Source: an uncultured Clostridia bacterium (GTDB taxonomy: Bacteria > Bacillota > Clostridia > Peptostreptococcales > Anaerovoracaceae). Taken from it: a stretch of 38,119 nt of DNA. Both the position numbers and the translations under genes were made by a program. The notes beneath the pieces are model-generated. The model was not told the DNA's origin. It made no database searches and worked only from the letters and a program-made list of their open reading frames with translations. Within the stretch, counting starts at the first letter, position 1. Each line of letters starts with the position of its first letter. Positions 23,809 through 32,622 of this stretch are shown here, piece by piece. The DNA lies in the NCBI GenBank assembly GCA_934278925.1, contig CAKQWJ010000023.1:1-38119 (forward strand). Reading direction: 5' to 3'.

Positions 23809-24711
23809 TTATCGATATTCCTGGCCGGCTTTGGCGCCTTGGCGGGTATTTCGTTCTTTGAGGCGAAGATTGATCCGGTTCAGAATGGTGCGCTTTCGGT
23901 AGCTCCATTCCGGCGCCACCAGAAGGCCGCGCTGGGTGTCGGCGGTGAGGCGGTGTACCGTGATGTCCTCCGGAATGATTTCCAGGAGGTCCACCACCAG
24001 CTCGCAGTATTCCTCGATGGATTGGAAAGGCACGTAGTCCGGCATCATGTCGTACAGCCGGGAGCCTCGGACGATGTTCAGCATGTGAAGCTTGATGCCG
24101 AAGGGGTGGATCCGGGCCACGTAGGACACGGTATCGAACATATCCTGCCGGCTTTCGCCCGGAAGCCCCAGGATGACGTGAACCACCGTGCGGATGCCCC
24201 GACGGTGAAGTTCGGTAATCGCCTCGTGGAAGGTGTCCAGGGAGTAGCCGATGCCCATAGCTTCGGAGGTTTTTGGGTGAATGGTCTGAAGACCCAGTTC
24301 CACCCAGAGGAAGTGCTCCCGATTGATTTCCTCCAGCAGGTCCAGCACGTCCTCCTCCAGGCAGTCCGGACGGGTGGCGATGGCGATGCCGTCGATTCGG
24401 GAATCCGAAAGAGCATCGTAATAGTATTTTCGAAGAACCGGCACCGATGCGTAGGTGTTGGTGTGGTTCTGGAAATAGGCAATGTGCCGAGCCTTGGGCC
24501 ATTTCTCACTGAGGAGTTCTATCTGCTCTGAGATGGAAGAGGCGAACTCGCCGGAACCGGAAGAGGAGCAGAAGGCGCAGCCGCCGGTGCCCAGTGTGCC
24601 GTCCCGGTTGGGGCAGGTGAATCCCGCATCCAGAGAGAGCTTGATGGTTTTTTCGCCAAAGGTTTGTTTGAAATAGTTGCTGATAGAAAAATATCGTTCT
24701 CCGCCTTGCAT
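23809..24711 (-). CDS. TIGR01212 family (YtqA-like) radical SAM protein
   Basis: A 300-residue radical SAM protein, the only minus-strand gene. FTCPNRDGTLGTGGCAFC gives cluster ligands C33, C45 and C48. YFQNHTNTYA, LGLQTIHPKT and VHVILGLPGES are family-typical. A member of this group (YtqA/YhcC type) is linked to tRNA or sulfur-type modification, but the reaction is not settled. The start is the ATG complementary to 24709-24711, preceded by GGAGGAAAC on the minus strand; a longer frame upstream has no ribosome binding site. It is divergent from queH. Confidence 0.9.
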   Translation of the reverse strand: MQGGERYFSISNYFKQTFGEKTIKLSLDAGFTCPNRDGTLGTGGCAFCSSSGSGEFASSISEQIELLSEKWPKARHIAYFQNHTNTYASVPVLRKYYYDALSDSRIDGIAIATRPDCLEEDVLDLLEEINREHFLWVELGLQTIHPKTSEAMGIGYSLDTFHEAITELHRRGIRTVVHVILGLPGESRQDMFDTVSYVARIHPFGIKLHMLNIVRGSRLYDMMPDYVPFQSIEEYCELVVDLLEIIPEDITVHRLTADTQRGLLVAPEWSYRKRTILNRINLRLKERNTRQGAKAGQEYR

Positions 24712-24727
24712 GTTTCCTCCAAAATCG

Positions 24728-24756
24728 TTGCTACACAAAGGGCAACGTGATATAAT
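24728..24756 (+). promoter_or_regulatory. Promoter for queH (and possibly the downstream cluster)
   Basis: TTGCTA (24728-24733), a 17-nt spacer and TATAAT (24751-24756) with extended TGA. A 6-bp inverted repeat, CGTTGC/GCAACG (24726-24731 and 24742-24747), spans the -35 and spacer. Confidence 0.7.
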
Positions 24757-24787
24757 TACTTTTATTATTTGAAAGGGAAACAGATTC

Positions 24788-25372
24788 ATGCCAGAAGAGA
24801 AACCAACGCTTCTTCTCCTCACATGCTGTGGCCCCTGTGCTACAGCCTGTGTCGAGCGAACCGCATTCGACTACGATGTGACCGTGTTCTATTATAATCC
24901 AAATATCACGGATTCGGAAGAGTATTATCTTCGAAAAGAGAATCTGGAGAAATTCCTCCGTCTCTTTAATGAAGAGTACAAAGACCGGACTTTGGTGCAT
25001 TATCTGGAGGGACGGTATGAACCGGAGAAATATCTGGAGCGAACGGCGATGCTGAAGGATGAACCGGAAGGCGGGCGGCGCTGCGAAGAGTGCTTCCGTC
25101 TCCGATATGAAGAGGCGGCTCGTGTGGCAAAAGCAAGAAACGCAGATTATTGGACATCCACCATGTCGGTGAGCCCGCACAAGAACTACGAACTTCTCAC
25201 GAAGACGGGAGAAGAACTTGCCGCAGAGTCGGGTACCTGTTACCTGCCGATTGATTTTAAGAAGAAGAACGGTTTTGGCAGAAGTGTGGAACTTTCAAAG
25301 AAGTATGGTCTGTATCGGCAGCGATTCTGCGGATGCGACTATGCAAGGTACGCTAATGCTAAAGGGTTATGA
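24788..25372 (+). CDS. queH: Epoxyqueuosine reductase QueH
   Basis: A 194-residue protein of the former DUF208 family. It carries out the last step of queuosine synthesis, reducing epoxyqueuosine in tRNA. TCCGPCATAC (C13, C14, C17), CEEC (C99, C102) and FCGCDYA near the C-terminus supply Fe-S and metal ligands. FYYNPNI and TSTMSVSPHKN are conserved. GAAAGGG lies upstream of the ATG. The next gene follows after 21 nt. Confidence 0.92.
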   Translation: MPEEKPTLLLLTCCGPCATACVERTAFDYDVTVFYYNPNITDSEEYYLRKENLEKFLRLFNEEYKDRTLVHYLEGRYEPEKYLERTAMLKDEPEGGRRCEECFRLRYEEAARVAKARNADYWTSTMSVSPHKNYELLTKTGEELAAESGTCYLPIDFKKKNGFGRSVELSKKYGLYRQRFCGCDYARYANAKGL

Positions 25373-25393
25373 AGGGGACAAGGAGAAACAACT

Positions 25394-26404
25394 ATGAGTA
25401 ACGTAATTATTCCGGAAGGCTATGAGCCGATTCTGGGTCTGAAGGAGACTCAGAGAGCCATCAAGAAGATTAAGGACTACTTCCAGCAGGAGCTGGCCTA
25501 TGGGCTGCAGCTTCGCCGTGTGAGCGCACCGCTGTTCGTATTCCCGGAAACGGGCTTCAACGACACGCTGAACGGTGTGGAGCGCCGGGTGGATTTCACC
25601 ATTAAGGACATGAACGAGCGTCAGGTGGAAATCGTGCAGTCCCTGGCAAAGTGGAAGAGAATGGCTTTGTACAAGTATGAAGTGGAGCCGGGTCACGGCA
25701 TCTATACCGACATGAACGCCATTCGGAGAGACGAGGAATTGGACAACCTCCACTCCATCTACGTGGACCAGTGGGACTGGGAGAAGGTAATCACCAAAGA
25801 ACAGCGGAATGAAGAATATCTGGAAGAAACCGTGGTGACGATTTATCACGCACTGAAGAACCTGGGGGATTATGTAAACCGTCTCTATCGGGATATTCAG
25901 ATTGAGCTTCCGAACGAGATCACATTCATCGATTCTCAGGATCTGGAAGATCGCTATCCGGGCAAGAACCCGAAGGAGCGGGAGGACCTGATCACCAAGG
26001 AATACGGTGCTGTATTCATCAAGAGAATCGGCGGCGTGCTGGCTTCCGGCGAGAAGCACGACGGAAGAGCACCGGACTACGACGATTGGGAACTGAACGG
26101 TGATATTTTGGTGTGGAACGATGTCCTGGACAGAGCGTTCGAGATTTCTTCCATGGGAATCCGTGTGGATGCGGAATCCATGAAGCGCCAGCTGAAGATT
26201 GACGGAAAGGAAGACCGTCTGGAGCAGCCATTCCATCAGGGTGTCATCACCGGAAAGTATCCGCTGTCCATCGGCGGCGGAATCGGTCAGAGCCGTCTGT
26301 GCATGTTCTTCTTGCAGAAAGCACACATCGGAGAGGTACAGGCATCGGTATGGCCGGAGGATATGATTGAGGAGTGCGCAGAGCACAATATTTTCCTACT
26401 GTAA
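25394..26404 (+). CDS. asnA: Aspartate-ammonia ligase (asparagine synthetase A)
   Basis: A 336-residue enzyme that makes asparagine from aspartate, ammonia and ATP. Class II synthetase-like motifs are visible: RRVSAPLFV, GVERRVDF, KWKRMALYKY, GIYTDMNAIRRDEELDNLHSIYVDQWDWEKV (quoted in parts: YVDQWDWEKV is diagnostic), and GGGIGQSRLCMFFL near the end. AAGGAG lies 8 nt before the ATG. Only three bases separate it from priA, so the two are probably cotranscribed, an arrangement I do not consider standard. Confidence 0.95.
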   Translation: MSNVIIPEGYEPILGLKETQRAIKKIKDYFQQELAYGLQLRRVSAPLFVFPETGFNDTLNGVERRVDFTIKDMNERQVEIVQSLAKWKRMALYKYEVEPGHGIYTDMNAIRRDEELDNLHSIYVDQWDWEKVITKEQRNEEYLEETVVTIYHALKNLGDYVNRLYRDIQIELPNEITFIDSQDLEDRYPGKNPKEREDLITKEYGAVFIKRIGGVLASGEKHDGRAPDYDDWELNGDILVWNDVLDRAFEISSMGIRVDAESMKRQLKIDGKEDRLEQPFHQGVITGKYPLSIGGGIGQSRLCMFFLQKAHIGEVQASVWPEDMIEECAEHNIFLL

Positions 26405-26407
26405 GAA

Positions 26408-28417
26408 ATGCAATACATCAATGTTGTAATCGATAATAAAAGTGAATTAACAGATACCTACTTCACCTACCGCGCACCGGATTCGGTGGCGGTAGGTGAT
26501 AAAGTCAGCGCCCTGTTCAGTAACAGAAAGAAGCCGGTGGATGCGTACGTATTCGAAACCGGCGTGGAAACCGATCTCCCGGAGAACAAAATTCGGGAAA
26601 TCGAATCTGTGGACAAGAGGCGCTCTCTTTCCGAAGAGATGATTGATACCGCCATCTGGATGCGGCGGCGGTACGGCATCAAGTATATCGACGGGGTCAA
26701 GATGTTCACCGTGGGCGGAAAAAGGGAAAGGGAAAAGCTGGTGAAGGCGCCGGCGCTCCGGGAAGAGCCCTGGGAGCTGACGGAGGAACAGGAATCTGCG
26801 GTGAAGCAGATCAACGAATCCCTGGATCGTCGAAAGGAGAACGTGTTCCTGCTGAAGGGGGTGACCGGAAGCGGGAAGACGGAAGTTTACATGCATGCGG
26901 TGGAGCATGCGCTGGCCCAAGGCAGAAGTGCCATCGTGCTGGTGCCGGAAATCGCTCTGGCCATGCAGATGGAGAAGCGGTTTCAGAATCGCTTCGGTGC
27001 GGAGAACGTGGCCATCCTGCACAGCAAGCTGACCACTTCGAAGCGGCTGGAGAACTGGCTTCGGATTCGAGAGGGTTCGGCCAAGGTGATTCTGGGTGCT
27101 CGGACGGCGATTTTTGCACCGGTCACGGATCTGGGATTGGTGGTCATCGATGAGGAACACGAGTCCACTTACAAATCCGACCACAATCCGAAATACGAAA
27201 CCATGGACGTGGCGTATAAGAGAGCGGGGACCTTCGGTGCCACGGTGGTTCTCGGAAGCGCAACGCCAAGCGTGGTTTCTTTTTACCGTGCATCCGTCGG
27301 AATTTATCATCTGATTGAACTGAAGAACCGGGTGGGGAAAAGCCGTCTGCCGGATGTGGAAATCGAGGACATTCGAGGACAGGTGGCCCGGGGTCGGAAT
27401 GAGATGATCAGCCTGCGGCTGCAGGGGGAGATGCGGTACTGCCTGGAGAAGGGGGAGCAGGTGATTCTGTTCCTGAACCGGCGGGGATACGCGCCTCAGA
27501 TTCAGTGCGTGGAGTGCGGGTACCGCTATCAGTGCGACGATTGCGGGATTTCTCTGACCTACCACAAACGGGAGAATGCGGCGGTGTGTCACTACTGCGG
27601 GAAGAAATTTCCGCTGCCGAAGAAATGTCCGGAATGCGGAAGCCCTCATATTCGGTACGGGGGCGTGGGCACCGAGAAGGTGGAAGAAGTGGTGCAGGAG
27701 ATGTTCCCGGAATACAAGGTGGCGCGGTTCGACCTGGATACGGCGAAGAACCAGAAAGAAATCGACCGCACCATGTCGGATTTTGTCCATCAGCGGACGA
27801 ATATTCTCATCGGCACTCAGATTCTGGCGAAGGGTCTGGATTTCCGAAATGTGGGACTGGTGGGCATCGTGAATGCGGATATCTCCCTGAACATCCCGGA
27901 TTACCGGGCGTCGGAGCGCACCTATCAGCTGGTGACTCAGGTGTCCGGAAGAGCGGGGCGGAGTTCGGAATCCAGCCGGGTGGTGATTCAGACCTATAAC
28001 CCGGAGGCGGAGGCCATCGCTTTTGCCGCTCAAGGGGATTACGACGGATTCTATGAGTCGGAATTACTCCACCGAAATATCATGAATTATCCACCATATT
28101 CCGATTTAATTGCGGTATCCTTTACAGAAGGGGAAAAATACCGACCGGGGGATCGGACCGCGATGGAGTATGCGGAGGATTTCAAAGGGAAATTGGAAAA
28201 TATGCAGAATCTGCCGGATAAATCCATGATTTACCGGCCTCGGGAGGAAGTGCTCCGGGGGAATACGGAACGGAAGCGGGTGACCTTTCTGATCAAAGCG
28301 CCGAAAGGGTCCCGCAGTGGATTCATTCAGATGTACATGCGGTATCGGGACCGGATGATTCAGCAGAAGTCGACAATATATATTGAAATTGATGTCAATC
28401 CGTATGGCATCGTGTAG
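26408..28417 (+). CDS. priA: Primosomal protein N' (replication restart helicase PriA)
   Basis: A 669-residue superfamily 2 helicase that reloads the replisome at stalled forks. An N-terminal DNA-binding region (1-about 105) precedes Walker A GVTGSGKTE (151-159), DEEHE and LGSATPS. A zinc-binding cysteine cluster follows (CVECGYRYQCDDCG, CHYCGK, CPECG), then GTQILAKGLDF and QVSGRAGR. It is shorter than the 730-800 residues common for PriA, mainly in the N-terminal part. No clear Shine-Dalgarno sequence precedes the ATG, so it is likely coupled to asnA translation. Confidence 0.95.
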   Translation: MQYINVVIDNKSELTDTYFTYRAPDSVAVGDKVSALFSNRKKPVDAYVFETGVETDLPENKIREIESVDKRRSLSEEMIDTAIWMRRRYGIKYIDGVKMFTVGGKREREKLVKAPALREEPWELTEEQESAVKQINESLDRRKENVFLLKGVTGSGKTEVYMHAVEHALAQGRSAIVLVPEIALAMQMEKRFQNRFGAENVAILHSKLTTSKRLENWLRIREGSAKVILGARTAIFAPVTDLGLVVIDEEHESTYKSDHNPKYETMDVAYKRAGTFGATVVLGSATPSVVSFYRASVGIYHLIELKNRVGKSRLPDVEIEDIRGQVARGRNEMISLRLQGEMRYCLEKGEQVILFLNRRGYAPQIQCVECGYRYQCDDCGISLTYHKRENAAVCHYCGKKFPLPKKCPECGSPHIRYGGVGTEKVEEVVQEMFPEYKVARFDLDTAKNQKEIDRTMSDFVHQRTNILIGTQILAKGLDFRNVGLVGIVNADISLNIPDYRASERTYQLVTQVSGRAGRSSESSRVVIQTYNPEAEAIAFAAQGDYDGFYESELLHRNIMNYPPYSDLIAVSFTEGEKYRPGDRTAMEYAEDFKGKLENMQNLPDKSMIYRPREEVLRGNTERKRVTFLIKAPKGSRSGFIQMYMRYRDRMIQQKSTIYIEIDVNPYGIV

Positions 28418-28425
28418 GAGGAACA

Positions 28426-28935
28426 ATGGCTATTCGTAAAATCGTAGAGAAAGGGGACGAGATCCTCGCAAAGAAATGCAAACCGGTGAAAGAGGTGACG
28501 AAGCACATTCAGACCCTGACCCATGACATGATCGACACCATGATCGAAGCCGACGGCGTAGGCCTGGCGGCGCCGCAGATCGGAATCATGAAGCGGATGT
28601 TCGTGTGCCGTCCGGACCTGGAGGATCCGGAACACAATTACGTGTTCATCAATCCGGAGATTCTGGAGAAGGAAGGGGAGCAGGACTCCATGGAGGGCTG
28701 CCTCAGCGTGCCGGGCTACATCGGACACGTGGTTCGTCCGGAGAAGGTACGCATTCAGGGACTGGACGCGGAAGGCGAAATGCAGGACCTGGTATTTGAC
28801 GGTTTTGCGGCCACCTGCATCTGTCACGAATACGATCACCTGGATGGAATTCTCTACACCGACCGTTCGGACAACGTGATGACCAACGAGGAATATGCGG
28901 AAATCCTGAAGGAACAGGAAGAAGAGGAGCGGTAG
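28426..28935 (+). CDS. def: Peptide deformylase
   Basis: This 169-residue metalloenzyme removes the formyl group from nascent proteins. All three motifs are present: GVGLAAPQ (44-51), EGCLSVPG with ligand C92, and HEYDHLDG with ligands H134 and H138 and catalytic E135. AGGAGG precedes the ATG. The fmt start directly abuts its stop. Producing the deformylase with the formyltransferase keeps the formylation cycle balanced. Confidence 0.96.
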   Translation: MAIRKIVEKGDEILAKKCKPVKEVTKHIQTLTHDMIDTMIEADGVGLAAPQIGIMKRMFVCRPDLEDPEHNYVFINPEILEKEGEQDSMEGCLSVPGYIGHVVRPEKVRIQGLDAEGEMQDLVFDGFAATCICHEYDHLDGILYTDRSDNVMTNEEYAEILKEQEEEER

Positions 28936-29871
28936 ATGAAGATTGTTTTTATGGGAACGCCGGAGTTTGCGGTGCCTTCACTGGAAAAGCTGATTGAATG
29001 CGGCTACGAGATTCCGATGGTGGTCACCCAGCCGGACCGCCGGGGCAATCGCGGTAAAATCACCTTCTCCCCGGTAAAAGAATGTGCGCTGCAGCACGGA
29101 CTTCCGGTGGCACAGCCGCAGCAGATTCGCAAGGATGAGGAATTCATGCAGGAACTGGAAGCCTTGGAACCGGATTTTATCGTGGTGGCGGCCTTCGGCC
29201 AGCTGCTTCCGGAACGGGTGCTGAATGCACCGAAGTACGACTGCATCAACGTGCACGGATCCCTGCTTCCGAAACTTCGGGGCGCGGCGCCGATGCAGTA
29301 TTCCATCCTTCAGGGAGATAAAACCACCGGCGTGACCATCATGAAGATGGCCAAAGGCTTGGATACGGGAGATATGATCTCCAAAGCGGAAATGAACATT
29401 GAAGGCATGACCATCCATGAACTGGCGGATAAGCTGTCGGTGCTGGGGGCGGAGCTTCTGGTGAAGACCATTCCGGAGATTGTGAACGGAACTGCCGTCT
29501 ACACCCCGCAGAACGAGGAAGAGCATACCTACGCATCCATGATTCGGAAGGAAGACGGATTGACGGATTTCAGCGGGGATGCGGCATCGGAAGAACGGAA
29601 AATCCGTGCGTACGATCCGTGGCCGGCGCTGTACAGTTTTCTTAATGGAAAGCAGATTAAATTCTTCCGGGCGGAAGTGCTGGAAGAAGAGGGTGCCCAC
29701 GACGGAGGCGTGATCTCCGCGGTGGACAAGAAATCCTTTACGGTGGACTGCGGCCGGGGAAAACTCCGGATTCTGGAAGTCCAGCTGCAGGGAAAGAAAC
29801 GGATGAGTGCAGGAGATTTTCTGCGAGGCGCGGGCGTGTCTGTGGGAGATCGACTGACGAAAGGAGAGTAA
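28936..29871 (+). CDS. fmt: Methionyl-tRNA formyltransferase
   Basis: A 311-residue enzyme that formylates initiator Met-tRNA from 10-formyl-THF. KIVFMGTPEFAVPSL at the N-terminus, HGSLLPKLRGAAPMQYSI (catalytic Asn-His-type region) and GLDTGDMI are diagnostic. The C-terminal beta-barrel tRNA-binding domain follows from about residue 205 (RAYDPWPALY). GAGGAG in the end of def serves as ribosome binding site. yugP begins two bases after the stop. Confidence 0.96.
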   Translation: MKIVFMGTPEFAVPSLEKLIECGYEIPMVVTQPDRRGNRGKITFSPVKECALQHGLPVAQPQQIRKDEEFMQELEALEPDFIVVAAFGQLLPERVLNAPKYDCINVHGSLLPKLRGAAPMQYSILQGDKTTGVTIMKMAKGLDTGDMISKAEMNIEGMTIHELADKLSVLGAELLVKTIPEIVNGTAVYTPQNEEEHTYASMIRKEDGLTDFSGDAASEERKIRAYDPWPALYSFLNGKQIKFFRAEVLEEEGAHDGGVISAVDKKSFTVDCGRGKLRILEVQLQGKKRMSAGDFLRGAGVSVGDRLTKGE

Positions 29872-29873
29872 CT

Positions 29874-30590
29874 ATGTACTACGGAGGAATGGGATATTAC
29901 AGCTCGATGATTGTACTGATTCCGGCGATGATTTTTACCATGATCGTCCAGGGCAGAATCAAGCGGGCCTATTCCAGATATTCTCAGGTGGAGAACAGCC
30001 GGCGCCTGACCGGTGCCCAAGCGGCTCGGATGATGCTGGATGCCAACGGGCTGTCCGGCGTGCCGATCAACATCCTGAACGGCGGTGACGACTTGAACAA
30101 CTATTTCGACCCGAGAAGCAACTCGGTAAACCTGTCCCGGGCGGTATACCACACGGATTCCATTGCGGCCATGTGCATCGCCTGCCACGAGGTGGGACAC
30201 GCGATTCAGCATGCCACCAATTACGCGCCGGTACGGATTCGGAACGGAATCGTCCCGCTGGTGAACTTGACGTCCACCTTCTCTTGGCCGCTGATCATGC
30301 TGGGATTGATTTTCTCCACCTCCAGCCGGTACGGCTCCCTGCTGTTCAATCTGGGCGCGCTGTGCTTTGTATTTGTAATCCTGTTCCACCTGGTAACACT
30401 GCCGGTAGAACTGAATGCCAGCAATCGGGCGCTGAAGCAGATGACATCCATCGGCATGGTGAGCGATTTCGATTACAGCGGAAGCCGCAAAGTGCTTCAT
30501 GCCGCGGCGATGACGTATGTGGCCGCGCTGGCAACCGCCGTTGCATCTCTCATCCGGATCCTGCTGATCCGCGGAAGTAATGACAGATAG
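29874..30590 (+). CDS. yugP: YugP-type membrane zinc metallopeptidase
   Basis: A 238-residue membrane protein. An N-terminal hydrophobic segment (about 10-27) and two or three C-terminal segments flank CHEVGHAIQHA, where H105, E106 and H109 form the zinc site. FDPRSNSVNLS is also typical of the neutral zinc metallopeptidase 2 family. No substrate is known to me. AAAGGAG precedes the ATG. Its place between fmt and rsmB is the common clostridial order. Confidence 0.9.
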   Translation: MYYGGMGYYSSMIVLIPAMIFTMIVQGRIKRAYSRYSQVENSRRLTGAQAARMMLDANGLSGVPINILNGGDDLNNYFDPRSNSVNLSRAVYHTDSIAAMCIACHEVGHAIQHATNYAPVRIRNGIVPLVNLTSTFSWPLIMLGLIFSTSSRYGSLLFNLGALCFVFVILFHLVTLPVELNASNRALKQMTSIGMVSDFDYSGSRKVLHAAAMTYVAALATAVASLIRILLIRGSNDR

Positions 30591-31862
30591 ATGAACCAAG
30601 ATTTTCGAGTGAGTTACAATGCGCTTCGGAAGATTTATTCTCAGGAAGCCTATTCGAATATTGCGATGAACGAAGCCCTGGAGGACGGAACGAACTGTTC
30701 TCCCGGCTTTGTTCGTTATGTTGTGAAAGAAATCCTTCGTCGCTCCATGGCTCTGGATTACGTTATTGCCGGCCTTTGCCGGAACGGACTCCGGGGCATG
30801 AAAAGCCGGACGAAGGTTCTTCTTCGCATGGGAATTTTTCTCCTGAACGAAGTGGACAGCATCCCGGATGCGGTATGCGTCAACGAAATCGTGGAGCTGG
30901 CCGGCGCTGTGGACAGACCCAATCGTGGTTTTATCAACGGCGTCCTTCGAAGCTATCTCCGGGGCGGTAAAAAAATGAATTTGCCGGGCGGAAGCGACCG
31001 ACACGCTTTGGCCGTTCGGTATTCCTGTCAGGAGAATTTGGTAAAGCTGATGCTGGGTCAGTACGGATCGGAAGAGGGAATCCGGATTCTGGACGCCTTT
31101 AATCAGCCGGTGCCCGTGGCGCTTCGGAACAATCCGATGAAGCAGGACCGGGAAGCGCTTCTGCAGCAGCTCCGAGAACTGGAGATTGAGGGAACGCCCT
31201 CGGCGGACTGCGATAACGGCATTCTGACGGAGGGGGGCGCCTTGATTCAGAACGATTTGTTCCGAAAGGGGCACTATTCTGTGCAAGGCATTTCCTCCCA
31301 GATGGCGATTCAGGCATTGGCGCCGAAAGCGGGTTCCAAGGTGCTGGACATGTGCGCGGCACCCGGGGGGAAGACCACGGGAATCGCGGAACGGATGGGG
31401 GATTGCGGCACCGTGGAAGCCTGGGATATTCATCCACATCGGACGGAGCTGATTCGGAGAAATGCGGAGCGGCTGGGCCTTCATTCCGTGGAGACCGAAG
31501 TGAAGGATGCGACCGTGTTCTATTCGGAGCTGGAAGGCTGCTACGATGCGGTGGTGGCGGATGTGCCGTGCTCCGGACTGGGCACCATCCCGGTGAAGCC
31601 GGAAATCAAGCTGCGGGACCATACCGGAGAGTACGCGGACCTGGTGAAAATCCAGCGCCGGATTCTGGAAAACGCGTGGAAATATGCAAAACCGGGCGGA
31701 AGAGTGATGTATTCCACCTGCACAATTAATAAAGAAGAAAATGAAAAAGTCGTGGAGGCATTCCAAAAACGCATGCCGGACAGTCGGGTTATTGAAAAAA
31801 GGCTGATTTTACCGTATAATAAGACTGGCTTTTTCTATACCGTACTGGAGAAGCCGGAGTAA
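30591..31862 (+). CDS. rsmB: 16S rRNA (cytosine-C5) methyltransferase RsmB
   Basis: A 423-residue protein that methylates C967 of 16S rRNA (E. coli numbering). An N-terminal NusB-like RNA-binding domain (1-about 130) precedes the SAM domain: LDMCAAPGGKTTGIAE, then the two catalytic cysteines, C327 in VADVPCSGLG and C377 in YSTCTINKEEN. The ATG directly follows the yugP stop. The rlmN gene often found next in Clostridia is absent, and the phosphatase gene follows instead. Confidence 0.94.
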   Translation: MNQDFRVSYNALRKIYSQEAYSNIAMNEALEDGTNCSPGFVRYVVKEILRRSMALDYVIAGLCRNGLRGMKSRTKVLLRMGIFLLNEVDSIPDAVCVNEIVELAGAVDRPNRGFINGVLRSYLRGGKKMNLPGGSDRHALAVRYSCQENLVKLMLGQYGSEEGIRILDAFNQPVPVALRNNPMKQDREALLQQLRELEIEGTPSADCDNGILTEGGALIQNDLFRKGHYSVQGISSQMAIQALAPKAGSKVLDMCAAPGGKTTGIAERMGDCGTVEAWDIHPHRTELIRRNAERLGLHSVETEVKDATVFYSELEGCYDAVVADVPCSGLGTIPVKPEIKLRDHTGEYADLVKIQRRILENAWKYAKPGGRVMYSTCTINKEENEKVVEAFQKRMPDSRVIEKRLILPYNKTGFFYTVLEKPE

Positions 31863-31878
31863 ATTGACGGGGAAAATA

Positions 31879-32622
31879 ATGGAAATAGGATATTATACAG
31901 ACAAAGGAAAAAAGCGAACCCAGAACGAGGATGCGATTCGCGTGCTGACGCGGCATAATGTTTTTATGCTGGCGGACGGCGTGGGCGGAAACCGGGCCGG
32001 AGAGATTGCCAGCAACAAGACGCTGGATATCGTGAGCGAATATTTTGAGAACAACCCCATTGAGAAGCTGGAAGGATCCGACCGGATTTTTCGGTACTTT
32101 GAGGATGCGGTGGATTACGTGAACGAAGCCATTAAGCAGATGGCTCATTCTATTCCGGAGTGTGCCGGAATGGCCACCACATTGGTGTTTGCTTACGTTC
32201 GAGACCGGATTCTGTACATTGCGAATGTGGGAGACAGCCGGGTGTACTTCATTCACGGAAAGGAGATTCATCAAATTACGGTGGATCACACCTATGTGAA
32301 TGACCTGGTTATGATGGGTGCAATTACCCGCAGCGAGGCGGAGCACCATCGGAAGAAAAACGTAATCACCCGGGCCATCGGAGCGAATTCCTACAACAAT
32401 CCGGATTGCTTCAATATTTATATTGAACCCACGGATCGAATTCTGCTCTGCAGCGACGGGCTGTACGACGAAGTGTCGGAAGAGGAAATCCTGGAATTGA
32501 TGACTTCAACCGATGATATGAAGGCCTGTGCCAAAGAATTGGTGGATCGGGCCAATGCAAACGGTGGAAACGACAACATCTCGGTTATTTGTGTAAGTAT
32601 GGTGGAGGACAATTATGAGTAA
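31879..32622 (+). CDS. stp: Stp/PrpC-type PP2C Ser/Thr phosphatase
   Basis: A 247-residue metal-dependent phosphatase that reverses the partner kinase. YTDKGKKRTQNEDAI, FMLADGVGG, GMATTLVFAYV, NVGDSRVYF, LLCSDGLYDEVS and GGNDNISVI are the PP2C motifs with metal-binding Asp residues. I use the ATG at 31879, six bases after a weak GACGGGG. A TTG at 31864 with GGAG upstream would add five residues. It overlaps the kinase gene by 8 nt, so both are made together. Confidence 0.93.
   Translation: MEIGYYTDKGKKRTQNEDAIRVLTRHNVFMLADGVGGNRAGEIASNKTLDIVSEYFENNPIEKLEGSDRIFRYFEDAVDYVNEAIKQMAHSIPECAGMATTLVFAYVRDRILYIANVGDSRVYFIHGKEIHQITVDHTYVNDLVMMGAITRSEAEHHRKKNVITRAIGANSYNNPDCFNIYIEPTDRILLCSDGLYDEVSEEEILELMTSTDDMKACAKELVDRANANGGNDNISVICVSMVEDNYE

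Noticed and set aside
29529..31766. Minus-strand frame of 745 codons opposite yugP and rsmB
   Set aside because: Same reason: an antisense shadow of genes with diagnostic catalytic motifs.
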